From Vibrio sp. Isolate34 (GTDB lineage Bacteria > Pseudomonadota > Gammaproteobacteria > Enterobacterales > Vibrionaceae): a DNA stretch of 64,000 nucleotides. The stretch spans positions 409-64,408 of the forward strand of contig NZ_JAKEUO010000007.1 in the NCBI RefSeq assembly GCF_022397915.1. The letters run 5' to 3'. Each line of letters begins with the position of its first letter. The first letter of the stretch is position 1. The notes under the pieces are model-generated. The model did no database searches. It saw only the letters and a list, made by a program, of their open reading frames with translations, and was not told where the DNA came from. Made by a program: the position numbers and the translations under genes. Shown piece by piece: positions 8,935-17,582 of the stretch.

Positions 8935-9000
8935 ATCACTAAAGTGAGAAGTAGGGCTGCTTGCCTGTCTTGTGTTAACACGTCCAACATTGGAGTATGT

Positions 9001-9036
9001 GGCTAAGGCTAAGGCTAAGGCTAAGGCTAAGGCTAA
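9001..9036. repeat. Hexanucleotide tandem repeat, GGCTAA x6
   Basis: Six perfect, uninterrupted copies of GGCTAA (36 bp), located 42 bp upstream of the VOC-family gene. Slippage would change spacing by 6 bp per unit in what is probably its promoter or 5' leader. Confidence 0.95.
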
Positions 9037-9078
9037 TTCGGCATTCAGCGCGCAATATTCAGTCACGACGACACAAGG

Positions 9079-9465
9079 ATGATTAATTTGGAAATCAGTC
9101 ATTTAGATCACTTGGTACTAACCGTTAAAGATATAGAGATAACGGTAGATTTCTATCAGCGCGTCTTGGGTATGAAGTCTATCCAATTCGGAGAAGGTCG
9201 CGTGGCGTTATCATTTGGTAATCAAAAGATAAACCTTCACCAGTTAGGTAATGAGTTCGAACCAAAAGCAAAGCGCGTGCAAGCGGGAAGTGCTGACCTT
9301 TGTTTTATTACCAATACACCCATGGCTGAGGTAATCGAACATATCAAAGCGAACGAAATAGAGATAGAAGAAGGGCCTGTGCCGCGAACAGGTGCGACGG
9401 GTAAAATTGTCTCTGTTTATGTTCGAGATCCTGATGGTAATCTGATTGAGGTTTCTAACTATTAG
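9079..9465 (+). CDS. VOC-family (glyoxalase/bleomycin resistance fold) protein
   Basis: A 128-residue single-module protein of the vicinal oxygen chelate superfamily. SHLDHLVLTVKDIEITVDFYQRVLGM at the N-terminus and VYVRDPDGNLIEVSNY at the C-terminus are the usual signatures. Candidate metal ligands are His11, a mid-domain His (in KINLHQLGNEF), and the Glu in LIEVS. The substrate is unknown. The start is uncertain: the AAGG Shine-Dalgarno abuts the ATG at 9079 with too little spacing, whereas a TTG at 9088 would be better placed. The GGCTAA repeat lies just upstream. Confidence 0.85.
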   Translation: MINLEISHLDHLVLTVKDIEITVDFYQRVLGMKSIQFGEGRVALSFGNQKINLHQLGNEFEPKAKRVQAGSADLCFITNTPMAEVIEHIKANEIEIEEGPVPRTGATGKIVSVYVRDPDGNLIEVSNY

Positions 9466-9599
9466 GACCTAGCTTTAAACATCATTTCAGCTTTATCTTT
9501 CGAAACAATAAACCGCGCTCTTAAGCAACTTGGTGGTGGATGTAGAGAGATAAATAAATTACAATCGAACAATGTTTTATTAATTCGAGCCTTATTCCC

Positions 9600-10022
9600 A
9601 TGGTGCGAAACCTAATCACATTCATCGTAAGTCTGTTTTTCTTAACGGCTTGTTCTACAACGAGTAACGAGCAGATCGATGAGAAGGCGTTGAGCAACGA
9701 AGACGCTCTGTCGAAAAGTGTCGAGAAGGATACGAACCTAAATGGTGTTTCGGACTCTAGTGATGAGACCTTAGTTCAAGATACTAGTGCCAACGTTAAA
9801 GCAGAAGCAGAAACTGTTTCAGAAGCGGTCGAAGAGTCTGAAGCACACTCATCTCAAGTAACAGCGAAACAAGATGAAGTCGAGACCGACAATGAAAAAG
9901 GGCTGGGAAGTTACCTATTGCTCAACAACGAGCCGACTAAGAAAGTCATCAAATCACTCGAGGGAGTAACAGACACCTTGAACGTTCTGACCTTTGGAAT
10001 ATTTGCAACAGGCCACGGTTAA
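9600..10022 (+). CDS. Small acidic lipoprotein of unknown function
   Basis: A 140-residue protein with a lipoprotein signal peptide ending in the lipobox LTAC (Cys18). The mature part is low-complexity, rich in Glu, Ser, Asp and Thr, with no recognisable fold (about 20-105). A more ordered C-terminus follows (LNNEPTKKVIKSLEGVTDTL). It probably sits in the outer membrane as a tethered, disordered protein. No good Shine-Dalgarno is seen before the ATG at 9600. I recognise no family. Confidence 0.65.
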   Translation: MVRNLITFIVSLFFLTACSTTSNEQIDEKALSNEDALSKSVEKDTNLNGVSDSSDETLVQDTSANVKAEAETVSEAVEESEAHSSQVTAKQDEVETDNEKGLGSYLLLNNEPTKKVIKSLEGVTDTLNVLTFGIFATGHG

Positions 10023-10061
10023 TCGAATAGCTCTCACTGAGTACATCCAATCATTAGAGAA

Positions 10062-10086
10062 GGCGAGCCATATGGTTCGCCTTTTT
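10062..10086 (+). terminator. Terminator of the lipoprotein gene
   Basis: The stem GGCGAGCC / GGTTCGCC with a short ATAT loop, followed by TTTTTA. It is one of four near-identical terminators in this window (also at 11272, 18229 and 29242). Confidence 0.8.
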
Positions 10087-10374
10087 ATTTCAGATGCTTA
10101 TCCATCGTTATATTTTAACTCATAGCCAATAAGCCCATTAGCTTGCGTCAGGAGACAGTCAATAAAGCAGGTATTTGTTTGTTCTGGAATGGGCACGCCG
10201 TATTTACGCTGTTCGACTTGTTATATGCATCGAGTGTTTTAATACTCCTCCCAAAGTAAGCAACGAAATCTAATCTTACAAAGACAGTGTCTGATATTCA
10301 CTCGAGAGCATAGTAGTATGTCTGGCGTGAAATCCGTTATTTAGGTTTAGTTATCAATATTCTAGGGAAGAGAT

Positions 10375-11235
10375 ATGAAGAATAAGAGTGCATTTTTAAG
10401 CGTCGCGATGGTTATGTTGGCGGCTCACGCAAACGCTTCTTACGCGAGCCATGAGTCTGTAGCAGACAGTGTCATCACCGAACAAAGAGCGAACCTGTCT
10501 GACAACACGCAAGGAAAAGGTTTTGGCCCACAAGCGCCACGCGATTTAGGCTCAGCCGAAGGAACAAACGCTCGATTGTTTTCGGATGCGCCAGATTCAA
10601 CAGCCATGAACCTATGTAATATCCACTTCCATAAGAACGCAGAACACAAAGGTGGCGAGTTTACCCAATACGCTGGTAACGGCGATGGTAAGGGCTTCCA
10701 AAGTGGCTTTAAATACACGGGTAAGTTGAGTGATGCAGAGCTTAAACCATTTGAGGGTGAGGTTTGTCCAAGCGAACATGGCTCTTTGCATTCGGGCGAC
10801 ACCATAGAAGTGCATTACGTGTACTCAACGGCACAAGTAGAACCAGGTGAAACGCTTGGTGCTTGTTTCAACGATGCGATTACCAATCCGCAACTGCGTG
10901 TTGAGACCCAAGTTTATGTGTTAGTGAATGACGACAAAGCACTCGACTTCGAAGCATTGGCTAAGCACTCAAAAGTGAATGGTTTGCACCAAGCAACCAA
11001 CATTCCACAAGATACTGGCTCAGCGATTCAATACGCGGGTTCAACAACGGGTCCAGGTTATAACGAGCAAGGTTCACCTTTCCAAGTCACATGGAGCGTT
11101 CGTCCACAAGTAGCGAAAGTAAACATCGCGACAGTGGGGAACTGGTGTGAAGGCAATGACTTTAATGAAGACCACGCTCACGGTGTGAGAAACTTGGTGG
11201 TTAACCCTGAGTTGTTGTCACCAATGGCGAACTAA
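10375..11235 (+). CDS. Delta-class carbonic anhydrase-like exported protein
   Basis: A 286-residue protein with a signal peptide (about 1-24), so periplasmic or secreted. The block LCNIHFHKNAEHKGGEF (80-96) matches the putative zinc-binding region of delta-class carbonic anhydrases first known from diatoms, with His84, His86 and His91 as candidate ligands. A C-terminal block with HAHGVRN follows. The reaction would be CO2 + H2O to bicarbonate and H+. Bacterial members are annotated in vibrios, but I know of little biochemical work on them. It is monocistronic: an AGGGAAGAG Shine-Dalgarno precedes it and a terminator follows. Confidence 0.75.
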   Translation: MKNKSAFLSVAMVMLAAHANASYASHESVADSVITEQRANLSDNTQGKGFGPQAPRDLGSAEGTNARLFSDAPDSTAMNLCNIHFHKNAEHKGGEFTQYAGNGDGKGFQSGFKYTGKLSDAELKPFEGEVCPSEHGSLHSGDTIEVHYVYSTAQVEPGETLGACFNDAITNPQLRVETQVYVLVNDDKALDFEALAKHSKVNGLHQATNIPQDTGSAIQYAGSTTGPGYNEQGSPFQVTWSVRPQVAKVNIATVGNWCEGNDFNEDHAHGVRNLVVNPELLSPMAN

Positions 11236-11271
11236 TCTTGTTACCTTGATTGGTACTCATTATTTTGCAGA

Positions 11272-11296
11272 GGCGAGCCACTAGGTTCGCCTTTTT
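11272..11296 (+). terminator. Terminator of the carbonic anhydrase-like gene
   Basis: A GGCGAGCC...GGTTCGCC stem followed by TTTTTG, the same stem sequence as the terminator at 10062. Confidence 0.8.
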
Positions 11297-11475
11297 GTTT
11301 GACCAAATCTTTTGTTGGCGACGTGCTTAATTATAAATTTGGTAAACCTCTAGCTCTATCTATTCTCTCAATCTGTTTCTCTCTCTTTCTTTCTTCTGCG
11401 GTTCCAACTCAACGACCGATGTGACTGCGCTCTCTGATCGATGATCTCTGATCTCATATGTTCGTACACTTCACA

Positions 11476-11534
11476 TTTGGATGAGTTTCGTCCGTCATAT
11501 CGAATTGTTGGTATTTCAAAATCGTCCATACAAT
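11476..11534 (+). promoter_or_regulatory. Promoter with GGATG-N5-CGTCC dyad, copy 1
   Basis: The dyad GGATGAGTTTCGTCC (11479-11493) is flanked by TTT and GTC. A -10-like TACAAT lies at 11529-11534, exactly the spacing seen at copies 2 and 3, and no good -35 is visible. The dyad would be centred near -55 from the start point, a typical activator position. It serves the Ntn-hydrolase gene at 11586. Confidence 0.65.
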
Positions 11535-11585
11535 GACCCCATCGCAAAGAAACAAACCAACTTACTTAGATAAATAGAGGTCATT

Positions 11586-12767
11586 ATGAACACTTCAACA
11601 CTTACTACTAAAGCTCAATTCGAAAACGGCACAATGTTTGAGACTGGTGAGGAAATGCTTTACGTTCTTCAGCTTAACGGCAGCTGGTATGAAATGGGCA
11701 AGCAGTACGGAAACCTGTCAAAAGAGCACATGCAAGCGATGTACGACGTTATTGTTCAGCCTGAGTTTGATAAAGGATTAATCAGTCAAAAAGAAGCGTT
11801 TGAATTGTTTGGCACTCGCGTTTTCGCAGCACTTTCTTTACGTCGTAAGCAATACTTCCAAGGTGTCGCTGATGGTCTGGGCTGGCCTCTGGAAAAAGTC
11901 ATCGTGCTAGACCAAAGCGGTCCAATGGCGATTTACCTTGGAAAGTTACACTCGTTCTCTGGTTGTTCTTCGTTAGCAACTTGGGGCGAAAGTACGGTTG
12001 ATGGTCATTCGGTTATTGGTCGTAATATGGACTGGAGTGATGTGTTCCTAGACTTTCCAATCTATACCACTGTTTATAATCCAACAGACGGTTCAAACGG
12101 ATTAGTGAATGTGAGCTGGCCAGGTTGGCAGTGGATGGTTACTGGCTTTAACGACAAGGGGGTGTATACCGATCTGCATGACGGTACATCAATGGGCGGT
12201 AATATCGTATCGCTAGAGAAGCCATCTTTCCTAAATTCAGTTGTCGATTACATGGTGGAGTCTGATTCGATCGAAGCTCTTAGTTCACGCTTTCAAGCGT
12301 CACGTACCGATATTGCATCGATCTGGATGTTAGCGGATAAAAGCGGCCAAGCTTGCGCTTACGAGAATACAATCCAAGAAAACAGAAAGCGTATCAGCGA
12401 TAAAGATGCTAGCTCGTTCGCGACGGTCAACACGTTCTTAAACCCAGATTGGGGTTTAGGTATTCGTGAAACTCAAAGCTTTTCACTTAAACGTTTTGAT
12501 AACTTAAACGCACGCCATCAAGACCTGTGCGGTCACATTGACGCTGAAGCAATGCGTAACATCTTTGATTTACCATTGTATAACGAAGATGGTAGTTTCA
12601 AAGAAAATGGCGGTGTGACTAAGCCAACCAACCAAGATGTCGACTTAACCAACTACCAAGTCGTCGCTGACTTAAATGAGCTGCAAATGTGGGTGAAATT
12701 GCCTGCGCTTGGCAGTGATACCAACTGGGCTCATATTGATGTAAAGTCTTTGTTTAACAACAATTAA
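11586..12767 (+). CDS. Ntn-hydrolase, C45 / linear amide C-N hydrolase family
   Basis: A 393-residue protein without signal peptide, so probably cytoplasmic. FSGCSSLATWG (124-134), followed by GHSVIGRNMDW (140-150), is the layout of the acyl-CoA:6-aminopenicillanate acyltransferase / C45 family, in which an N-terminal nucleophile Cys (here Cys127, after Gly126) is exposed by self-cleavage. Family members hydrolyse or transfer acyl groups on amides such as penicillins, bile salts or N-acyl amino acids. The true substrate here is unknown. It is the first of three transcription units sharing a promoter dyad with the LysR gene's neighbourhood, which suggests a role in breaking down an N-acylated compound. 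Confidence 0.78.
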   Translation: MNTSTLTTKAQFENGTMFETGEEMLYVLQLNGSWYEMGKQYGNLSKEHMQAMYDVIVQPEFDKGLISQKEAFELFGTRVFAALSLRRKQYFQGVADGLGWPLEKVIVLDQSGPMAIYLGKLHSFSGCSSLATWGESTVDGHSVIGRNMDWSDVFLDFPIYTTVYNPTDGSNGLVNVSWPGWQWMVTGFNDKGVYTDLHDGTSMGGNIVSLEKPSFLNSVVDYMVESDSIEALSSRFQASRTDIASIWMLADKSGQACAYENTIQENRKRISDKDASSFATVNTFLNPDWGLGIRETQSFSLKRFDNLNARHQDLCGHIDAEAMRNIFDLPLYNEDGSFKENGGVTKPTNQDVDLTNYQVVADLNELQMWVKLPALGSDTNWAHIDVKSLFNNN

Positions 12768-12843
12768 CCTATGAGTGCTCAGATATTGATTCAAATGTAG
12801 ATGAATACAAGCTAATTCTAAGCGCCTATATGATTGCGAATTT

Positions 12844-12875
12844 AAAAAAGGTGACCTTTGCGGGTCACCTTTTTT
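12844..12875. terminator. Bidirectional terminator between convergent genes
   Basis: AAAAAAGGTGACC / GGTCACCTTTTTT with a 6-nt loop. A-runs and T-runs on both sides let it work for the hydrolase gene (+) and the LysR gene (-). Confidence 0.85.
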
Positions 12876-12921
12876 GGTTAGTCTCTAAAACTTGAGCTGA
12901 TGGAAATCTAAACTCGTACGT

Positions 12922-13839
12922 TTAATTAGATGGGTTTTGCAATGAAATAAAGCGCTCAACGTAGGCATCTGTTGCTGCCATGATCGACTTTTTGATTTCC
13001 ATAATCTGCTTAGAATGTGGGTTCCAAAGCGCGAACGAGAATTTCATTCCCATTTTCAATTGGTCTAACTCCAATGCTTCCAAACTTTCAGTTACATAGG
13101 GTGACTCTGACAACACCTTAGGTAACCATGCCCAACCGAGCTCGTCCTGAACCAGCTTTATAACTAAGGCAAGCTGATCAACTTCTTCATGGATCGCCGA
13201 TACCAAGAGCTTGTCTTTGAGCCCTTCATCTTTAAATGCACTCAAAATAAACTGACGTGTGCTGCGCAAAGCGGTTAATGCTTCTGTCGGTGAAAGCTGG
13301 GAGAGTTTGCCTCCTTTTTTGACGAACGGCAAAAACTCGATATGGCCAATAAAGGTCGAGTCTTTACTGTACATTCCTTTGCCTTTGTCGATCATCACTA
13401 AGCCAAAGTGAATATCGCCACTTGCCAGCCCTTGTTCAATCTGACTCTTTGACCTGACTAGAAAGTTGACCTTCATATTCGGAAAGTCTTGGTCGAGTTG
13501 AGCTCGTATCGAAGAGAGTAGGCGATGTGGGGTCATACTAGGGTAGGCAAAATTGATGCTTTCTAGCCCACCGTAAGAAAGGCTTAACGCAATGTTATCG
13601 AAGATGCGAGATTGCTCAATCGCGGACTTAGCATAGTGGTAAAGAAGTTTGCCGTCTTCAGTAGGCTCCACCGTACGGCCTATGCGCTCGAATAACTCAA
13701 CAGCTAACACATCTTCAAGGTTATTGATAACTTGGCCTGTGGTTGTGCGGTGCTTGTTTAATCGGGCTGCTGCTTTGCTGAATGAACGTTCTTCGTAAAC
13801 GGTCACAAAGGAGAGTAACTGTTCAATACTAAAATTCAT
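12922..13839 (-). CDS. LysR-family transcriptional regulator
   Basis: A 305-residue regulator. The N-terminal winged HTH (about 1-60) reads FVTVYEERSFSKAAARLNKHRTTTGQVINNLEDVLAVELFER, the classic LysR pattern, followed by an effector-binding domain (about 90-300). It lies between the hydrolase gene (convergent) and the outer-membrane protein gene (divergent, 258 bp). The dyad GGATG-N5-CATCC in that divergent gap recurs upstream of the hydrolase and amidohydrolase genes. By position this is the best candidate for the protein that binds the dyads, but that is inference. Confidence 0.88.
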   Translation of the reverse strand: MNFSIEQLLSFVTVYEERSFSKAAARLNKHRTTTGQVINNLEDVLAVELFERIGRTVEPTEDGKLLYHYAKSAIEQSRIFDNIALSLSYGGLESINFAYPSMTPHRLLSSIRAQLDQDFPNMKVNFLVRSKSQIEQGLASGDIHFGLVMIDKGKGMYSKDSTFIGHIEFLPFVKKGGKLSQLSPTEALTALRSTRQFILSAFKDEGLKDKLLVSAIHEEVDQLALVIKLVQDELGWAWLPKVLSESPYVTESLEALELDQLKMGMKFSFALWNPHSKQIMEIKKSIMAATDAYVERFISLQNPSN

Positions 13840-13961
13840 AGGCTGTACTCAATCATTAGGGCATTACATAAACCTATCAGATATTTGCAGGGTTAGGTAA
13901 TTCATATGTCCAACTATGATGTGCGTAATGCGTAGGATTCAACACTTCGTCGTATCTTTTA

Positions 13962-14020
13962 TTTGGATGTGTTTCATCCGTCCTAGTGGACTTTTAGATA
14001 GATCAGTTCCATTCAATAAT
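13962..14020 (+). promoter_or_regulatory. Promoter with GGATG-N5-CATCC dyad, copy 2
   Basis: The dyad GGATGTGTTTCATCC (13965-13979) is the most symmetric copy: GGATG and CATCC are exact inverse complements. A -10-like AATAAT lies at 14015-14020, with the same spacing as the other two copies. It lies between the LysR gene and the outer-membrane protein gene, so it could also serve autoregulation of the LysR gene. Confidence 0.65.
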
Positions 14021-14097
14021 GTCGGTGTACGGAAACGAGAGCCAACGGCTCGCTTATTCATAGGAGAGTGATAACTTAACTTACACTGGTATATATA

Positions 14098-14856
14098 ATG
14101 ATTAACCGAAATAAACTTTCTTTATCTATTCTTTCAATTGTAGCGACAACGCCTTTGTTCGCAGCGCATTTATTCGCAGAAGACGCTGAACCTAACCCGT
14201 CAGACTTAACGGAAACGAGTACCTCTGCGTACTTTGGTATGAGTAACCAAGGCGCTGTAAAGGGCTCAATATCTGGAGATTTTCATTTTGATAATGGGCA
14301 AACAGGCATGCTTACCGTCGAAGGAACAATGACTAAAGAGGGTAAGTATTCTGACAGTCGAGTCCAATATTTTCATGTTTTTTCAACAGAGAACAAAATT
14401 GTTCCAAGAGCGGCTTTATCGGTCGACGTTATTGATAACTCAATGTTTACTTCTGCATCTTTGGGCGGAGTCGCTGCGATTGATACCGGGGTTAAAGGGC
14501 TGCAGCTATTCCCACGCTTAGGCGTATTAGCGGGTGAATATTCTGATGCATCAATGTTGTCGTTTCACGCCGATAACAAAGAAGCGTTCGGCGGGTCAGC
14601 TGCTTTCTATATGATGTATCAATTGGGTGAAGATGGTACTTATATCGGGGCATGGCCGGAGTACAATTATTTAAACGGTGATATTGAAACGTCGATGCTT
14701 AAATCAACATTAATGATCGCAACGCCTTTCTCTAATGATAAAACTCGATGGGGTCAACTGAGAGTCGATAACACCACAGGTTATATGCAGTCCGAAATTC
14801 GTTCGATTGATATAGACGATACGGTTGTTTGGGCTAACTACAAATTCTATTTCTAA
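14098..14856 (+). CDS. Putative outer-membrane beta-barrel protein
   Basis: A 252-residue protein with a signal peptide (about 1-27). The mature part has many alternating, Gly/aromatic-rich strands and ends in an aromatic residue (YKFYF), which is the Bam-recognition style of outer-membrane barrels. I recognise no named family. A dedicated barrel between a LysR regulator and a periplasmic amidohydrolase suggests it admits the substrate through the outer membrane; this is inference. Its promoter carries dyad copy 2, and a strong terminator follows, so it forms its own transcript. Confidence 0.65.
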   Translation: MINRNKLSLSILSIVATTPLFAAHLFAEDAEPNPSDLTETSTSAYFGMSNQGAVKGSISGDFHFDNGQTGMLTVEGTMTKEGKYSDSRVQYFHVFSTENKIVPRAALSVDVIDNSMFTSASLGGVAAIDTGVKGLQLFPRLGVLAGEYSDASMLSFHADNKEAFGGSAAFYMMYQLGEDGTYIGAWPEYNYLNGDIETSMLKSTLMIATPFSNDKTRWGQLRVDNTTGYMQSEIRSIDIDDTVVWANYKFYF

Positions 14857-14874
14857 CTTTTAATGTATAACCGG

Positions 14875-14903
14875 AAAGGCAGCGTTAACAACGCTGCCTT
14901 TTT
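14875..14903 (+). terminator. Terminator of the outer-membrane protein gene
   Basis: A perfect stem AAAGGCAGCGTT / AACGCTGCCTTT with a 3-nt loop, followed by TTTAG. Confidence 0.85.
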
Positions 14904-15054
14904 AGTTGTTGGCGTGTTCAATTAAGTAGATGGATCGCAAGCCTTCCTGCCTACCATAAGAAAGTTAAATAATTAAAAAATACTGCCACCGAGGTAAGCC
15001 GCATTGAGGTGTGGGTTCTTAATTATATCAAAGAGTTAATTGTGCTTGATGAAG

Positions 15055-15113
15055 TTTGGATGAGTTTAGTCCGTCTTAAGTGATTTATTAGACTGACAAA
15101 GCTCATCAATAAT
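15055..15113 (+). promoter_or_regulatory. Promoter with GGATG-N5-AGTCC dyad, copy 3
   Basis: The dyad GGATGAGTTTAGTCC (15058-15072) has one mismatch in the right arm. A -10-like AATAAT lies at 15108-15113, at the same spacing from the dyad as in copies 1 and 2. It precedes the periplasmic amidohydrolase gene. Confidence 0.65.
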
Positions 15114-15170
15114 GTGAGTCAAAGAGGCGGACAACGCTGACTTAATTTACTTACCTTTGGAGTCAACATC

Positions 15171-16739
15171 ATGAACAAGCAAATCAAAGCTACTCAAATC
15201 AAACGTACGACCCTAGCAATGTTAGTGGCAATGTCACCAAGTGTCTTCGCTTACGATTTAGTGATTATGAATGGTCGAGTTATGGATCCTGAAACAGGGT
15301 ATGACCAAGTTACTAATGTAGCCGTTGAAGATGGAAAGATCGTTGCTATCACTGGTGATGCTATTGAAGGCGATAAAATGATTGATGCTGAAGGTCTGGT
15401 TGTTGCACCTGGCTTTATTGATACTCACTCACACGTTGTAGCGATTCCTGTGATGCAAAAGCTGCATCTGCGTAGTGGTGTAACCACTCCATTGGCGCTA
15501 GAAGTTGGTGCTTATCCTGTGAGTGATTGGTATCAAAGGCTAGAAGGTCGTTCACAAACGAACTTTGGTGCAAGCGTTTCATCTGCTGGCATTCGAACCA
15601 AAGTTTTTAATGATGATTACCACACTCGCACGGGCACAATGATCAACGATATTTTTGATAGCCAAGAAACAAAAGCATCGCAGATTAGCTCTGATGCACT
15701 GACTGAGGTTGCATCAAGGCAGCAGATTGAAGTGATTTCTAAAATGGTCGACAAAGAGTTAAAAGATGGCGGTTTAGGCATCGGTGTTCCAGTTGGTTAC
15801 ATGTCTAAAGCTGCAACGACTATCGAAACTAAAGAGTGGCAAAGACTTGCGGGTGAATACGGTGTTCCAACCTTTTTACACGGTCGATTCTCAAGCCAAC
15901 TTCCACCAACATCGGGCTTAATTGGTATTGAAGAGATGCTATCTGGAGTGGGCATTTATGGTGGTGGCTTGTTAGTTCAACACTTACATCAGCAAACGCT
16001 CAATGAAACACCGGTTGCACTTAAGATGCTAGACGATGCAAAAGTAAAAGGCATGAACGTCGCGGCAGAGATCTACCCATATAACTACGGCGCAACCATT
16101 GCAGCGGCAGACTACCTAGAGCCAACAAACTACCAGCGTAATATGGCACGAGACTACTCAGACATTATTGAAACAGAAACAATGAAGCCCCTAACCAAAG
16201 AGCGATATGAGCAATTGCTAAAAGAGGACCCTCAAGCGAGTGTTATGTTCTACGGTGCAACGGATCAAGATCTTAAAAACGCGCTCGCTCATGAGTCAAC
16301 AATCGTCGGTAGTGATGCTTTTCCACTGATGAAAGAGAACGGAATGATGGCTTACAGCTGGAATACGTCTTATGAAGGTCTACAAGGACACCCAAGAGCC
16401 GCAGGTACTCAAGCACGAGTATTGAAAATGGTTCGTGAAGACAACCTAATGCCATTAATGGCTGCGGTTTCTAAAATGTCTTACATGCCGGCTAAATTTC
16501 TTCAAGACAATGGTATCAATCAAATGAGTAAAAAGGGTCGTATTCAAGTGGGCGCTGACGCTGATATAACGATGTTTGATCCAGAAACGGTAACGGATAA
16601 CTCGACACTTAAAGAACCAGGTTTGCCATCAACAGGTATCCCGTATGTTGTGGTTAACGGTACAGTCGTCGTAGAAGACTCTAAAGTGCTGCCCAATGTT
16701 TACCCGGGCAAAGCGGTTCGTAATAGCGTTACTAAATAA
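15171..16739 (+). CDS. Exported N-acyl-D-amino-acid deacylase-like amidohydrolase
   Basis: A 522-residue protein with a signal peptide (about 1-27), so probably periplasmic. The amidohydrolase fold is shown by DLVIMNGRVMDPETG near the N-terminus, the metal motif PGFIDTHSHVV, a mid-domain His (QHLHQQ), and VGSDAFPL near the C-terminus, the metal-binding Asp block of the D-aminoacylase / D-glutamate deacylase group. KGRIQVGADADITMFDP is the usual closing block. The predicted reaction is hydrolysis of an N-acyl-D-amino acid or related amide. It shares the promoter dyad with the barrel and Ntn-hydrolase genes. GGAG lies 9 nt before the ATG. Confidence 0.8.
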   Translation: MNKQIKATQIKRTTLAMLVAMSPSVFAYDLVIMNGRVMDPETGYDQVTNVAVEDGKIVAITGDAIEGDKMIDAEGLVVAPGFIDTHSHVVAIPVMQKLHLRSGVTTPLALEVGAYPVSDWYQRLEGRSQTNFGASVSSAGIRTKVFNDDYHTRTGTMINDIFDSQETKASQISSDALTEVASRQQIEVISKMVDKELKDGGLGIGVPVGYMSKAATTIETKEWQRLAGEYGVPTFLHGRFSSQLPPTSGLIGIEEMLSGVGIYGGGLLVQHLHQQTLNETPVALKMLDDAKVKGMNVAAEIYPYNYGATIAAADYLEPTNYQRNMARDYSDIIETETMKPLTKERYEQLLKEDPQASVMFYGATDQDLKNALAHESTIVGSDAFPLMKENGMMAYSWNTSYEGLQGHPRAAGTQARVLKMVREDNLMPLMAAVSKMSYMPAKFLQDNGINQMSKKGRIQVGADADITMFDPETVTDNSTLKEPGLPSTGIPYVVVNGTVVVEDSKVLPNVYPGKAVRNSVTK

Positions 16740-16762
16740 ATCTACCGAAACAAACTGTCATA

Positions 16763-16802
16763 AAAGCAGATGTGCGAATTTTGATTTCATGTCTGCTTTT
16801 TT
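16763..16802 (+). terminator. Terminator of the amidohydrolase gene
   Basis: The stem AAAGCAGA / TCTGCTTT with a 22-nt loop, followed by TTTA. It separates the amidohydrolase gene from the channel gene, although the long loop may allow read-through. Confidence 0.6.
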
Positions 16803-16833
16803 ATCGCCAAATTAGCATCTAAAGGGTAATCAA

Positions 16834-17475
16834 ATGTTCCTAACAACCGCGGAACTCATAAATACGATCTCTGTTCTTGGTACGGCGGCTTTCGCTTTGT
16901 CTGCGGTATTGGCCGCGAGTGAAAAAAAGACGGATATTTTCACGGTGGCGGTATTGGGTGTAATTACGGCAGTAGGGGGAGGTAGCACACGTGATGTATT
17001 GCTCGGTGTGACCGTGTTTTGGTCAGAGGAACTATATTATGTTTGGATCGCGGTTGTGAGTAGTTTAATGGGTTTTATCTGTGTTTCGTTTTTGAAGAAG
17101 CGATGGTTTCATACGATTAACCTTTACGTCGATGCTATTGCTATCGCCATGTTTGCGATTCAAGGGACCGAAAAAGCATGGAGCTTAGGTTTCGGGCTAC
17201 CACTCGGTCCAATCATGTTGGGTATTATTACCGCCGTGGGGGGAGGCGTTATTAGGGACGTATTGATTCAACGTCCAACCTTACTGTTATCAAAGGAGCT
17301 TTATGCTATTCCTGTGGCGTTAGGGTGTACATTACATGCCACAACTCTGGCGTTGTTGCCACAGTACACAGATGTAAGTGCGATCGTTTCTATTGCCTCC
17401 GTGATTTACATACGTCACCTAGCAATCAGTAAAACAATCGCCGTTCCTAACTGGGCAACACTGAAGCCTATGTAA
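16834..17475 (+). CDS. TRIC-type cation channel family membrane protein (YicG/UPF0126)
   Basis: A 213-residue inner-membrane protein with about seven helices built from an internal repeat. The two copies of the glycine-rich kink motif are ITAVGGGSTRDVLLG and ITAVGGGVIRDVLIQ, exactly as in bacterial TRIC (trimeric intracellular cation channel) proteins. Family members conduct K+ and Na+; some bacterial relatives are suspected small-molecule (for example glycine) transporters. The position after the amidohydrolase, before a LysE exporter, is the only hint of its role here. The Shine-Dalgarno is AAAGGG. Confidence 0.88.
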   Translation: MFLTTAELINTISVLGTAAFALSAVLAASEKKTDIFTVAVLGVITAVGGGSTRDVLLGVTVFWSEELYYVWIAVVSSLMGFICVSFLKKRWFHTINLYVDAIAIAMFAIQGTEKAWSLGFGLPLGPIMLGIITAVGGGVIRDVLIQRPTLLLSKELYAIPVALGCTLHATTLALLPQYTDVSAIVSIASVIYIRHLAISKTIAVPNWATLKPM

Positions 17476-17582
17476 GAGGTGTCCCTGACAATACTATCAT
17501 CCCCAATGATCTCTTTACTCTAGTTAAAACTCCATGATACGTTCGTGACCAATCATGTTGGGTTATAAGTAAGGACAAGCCA

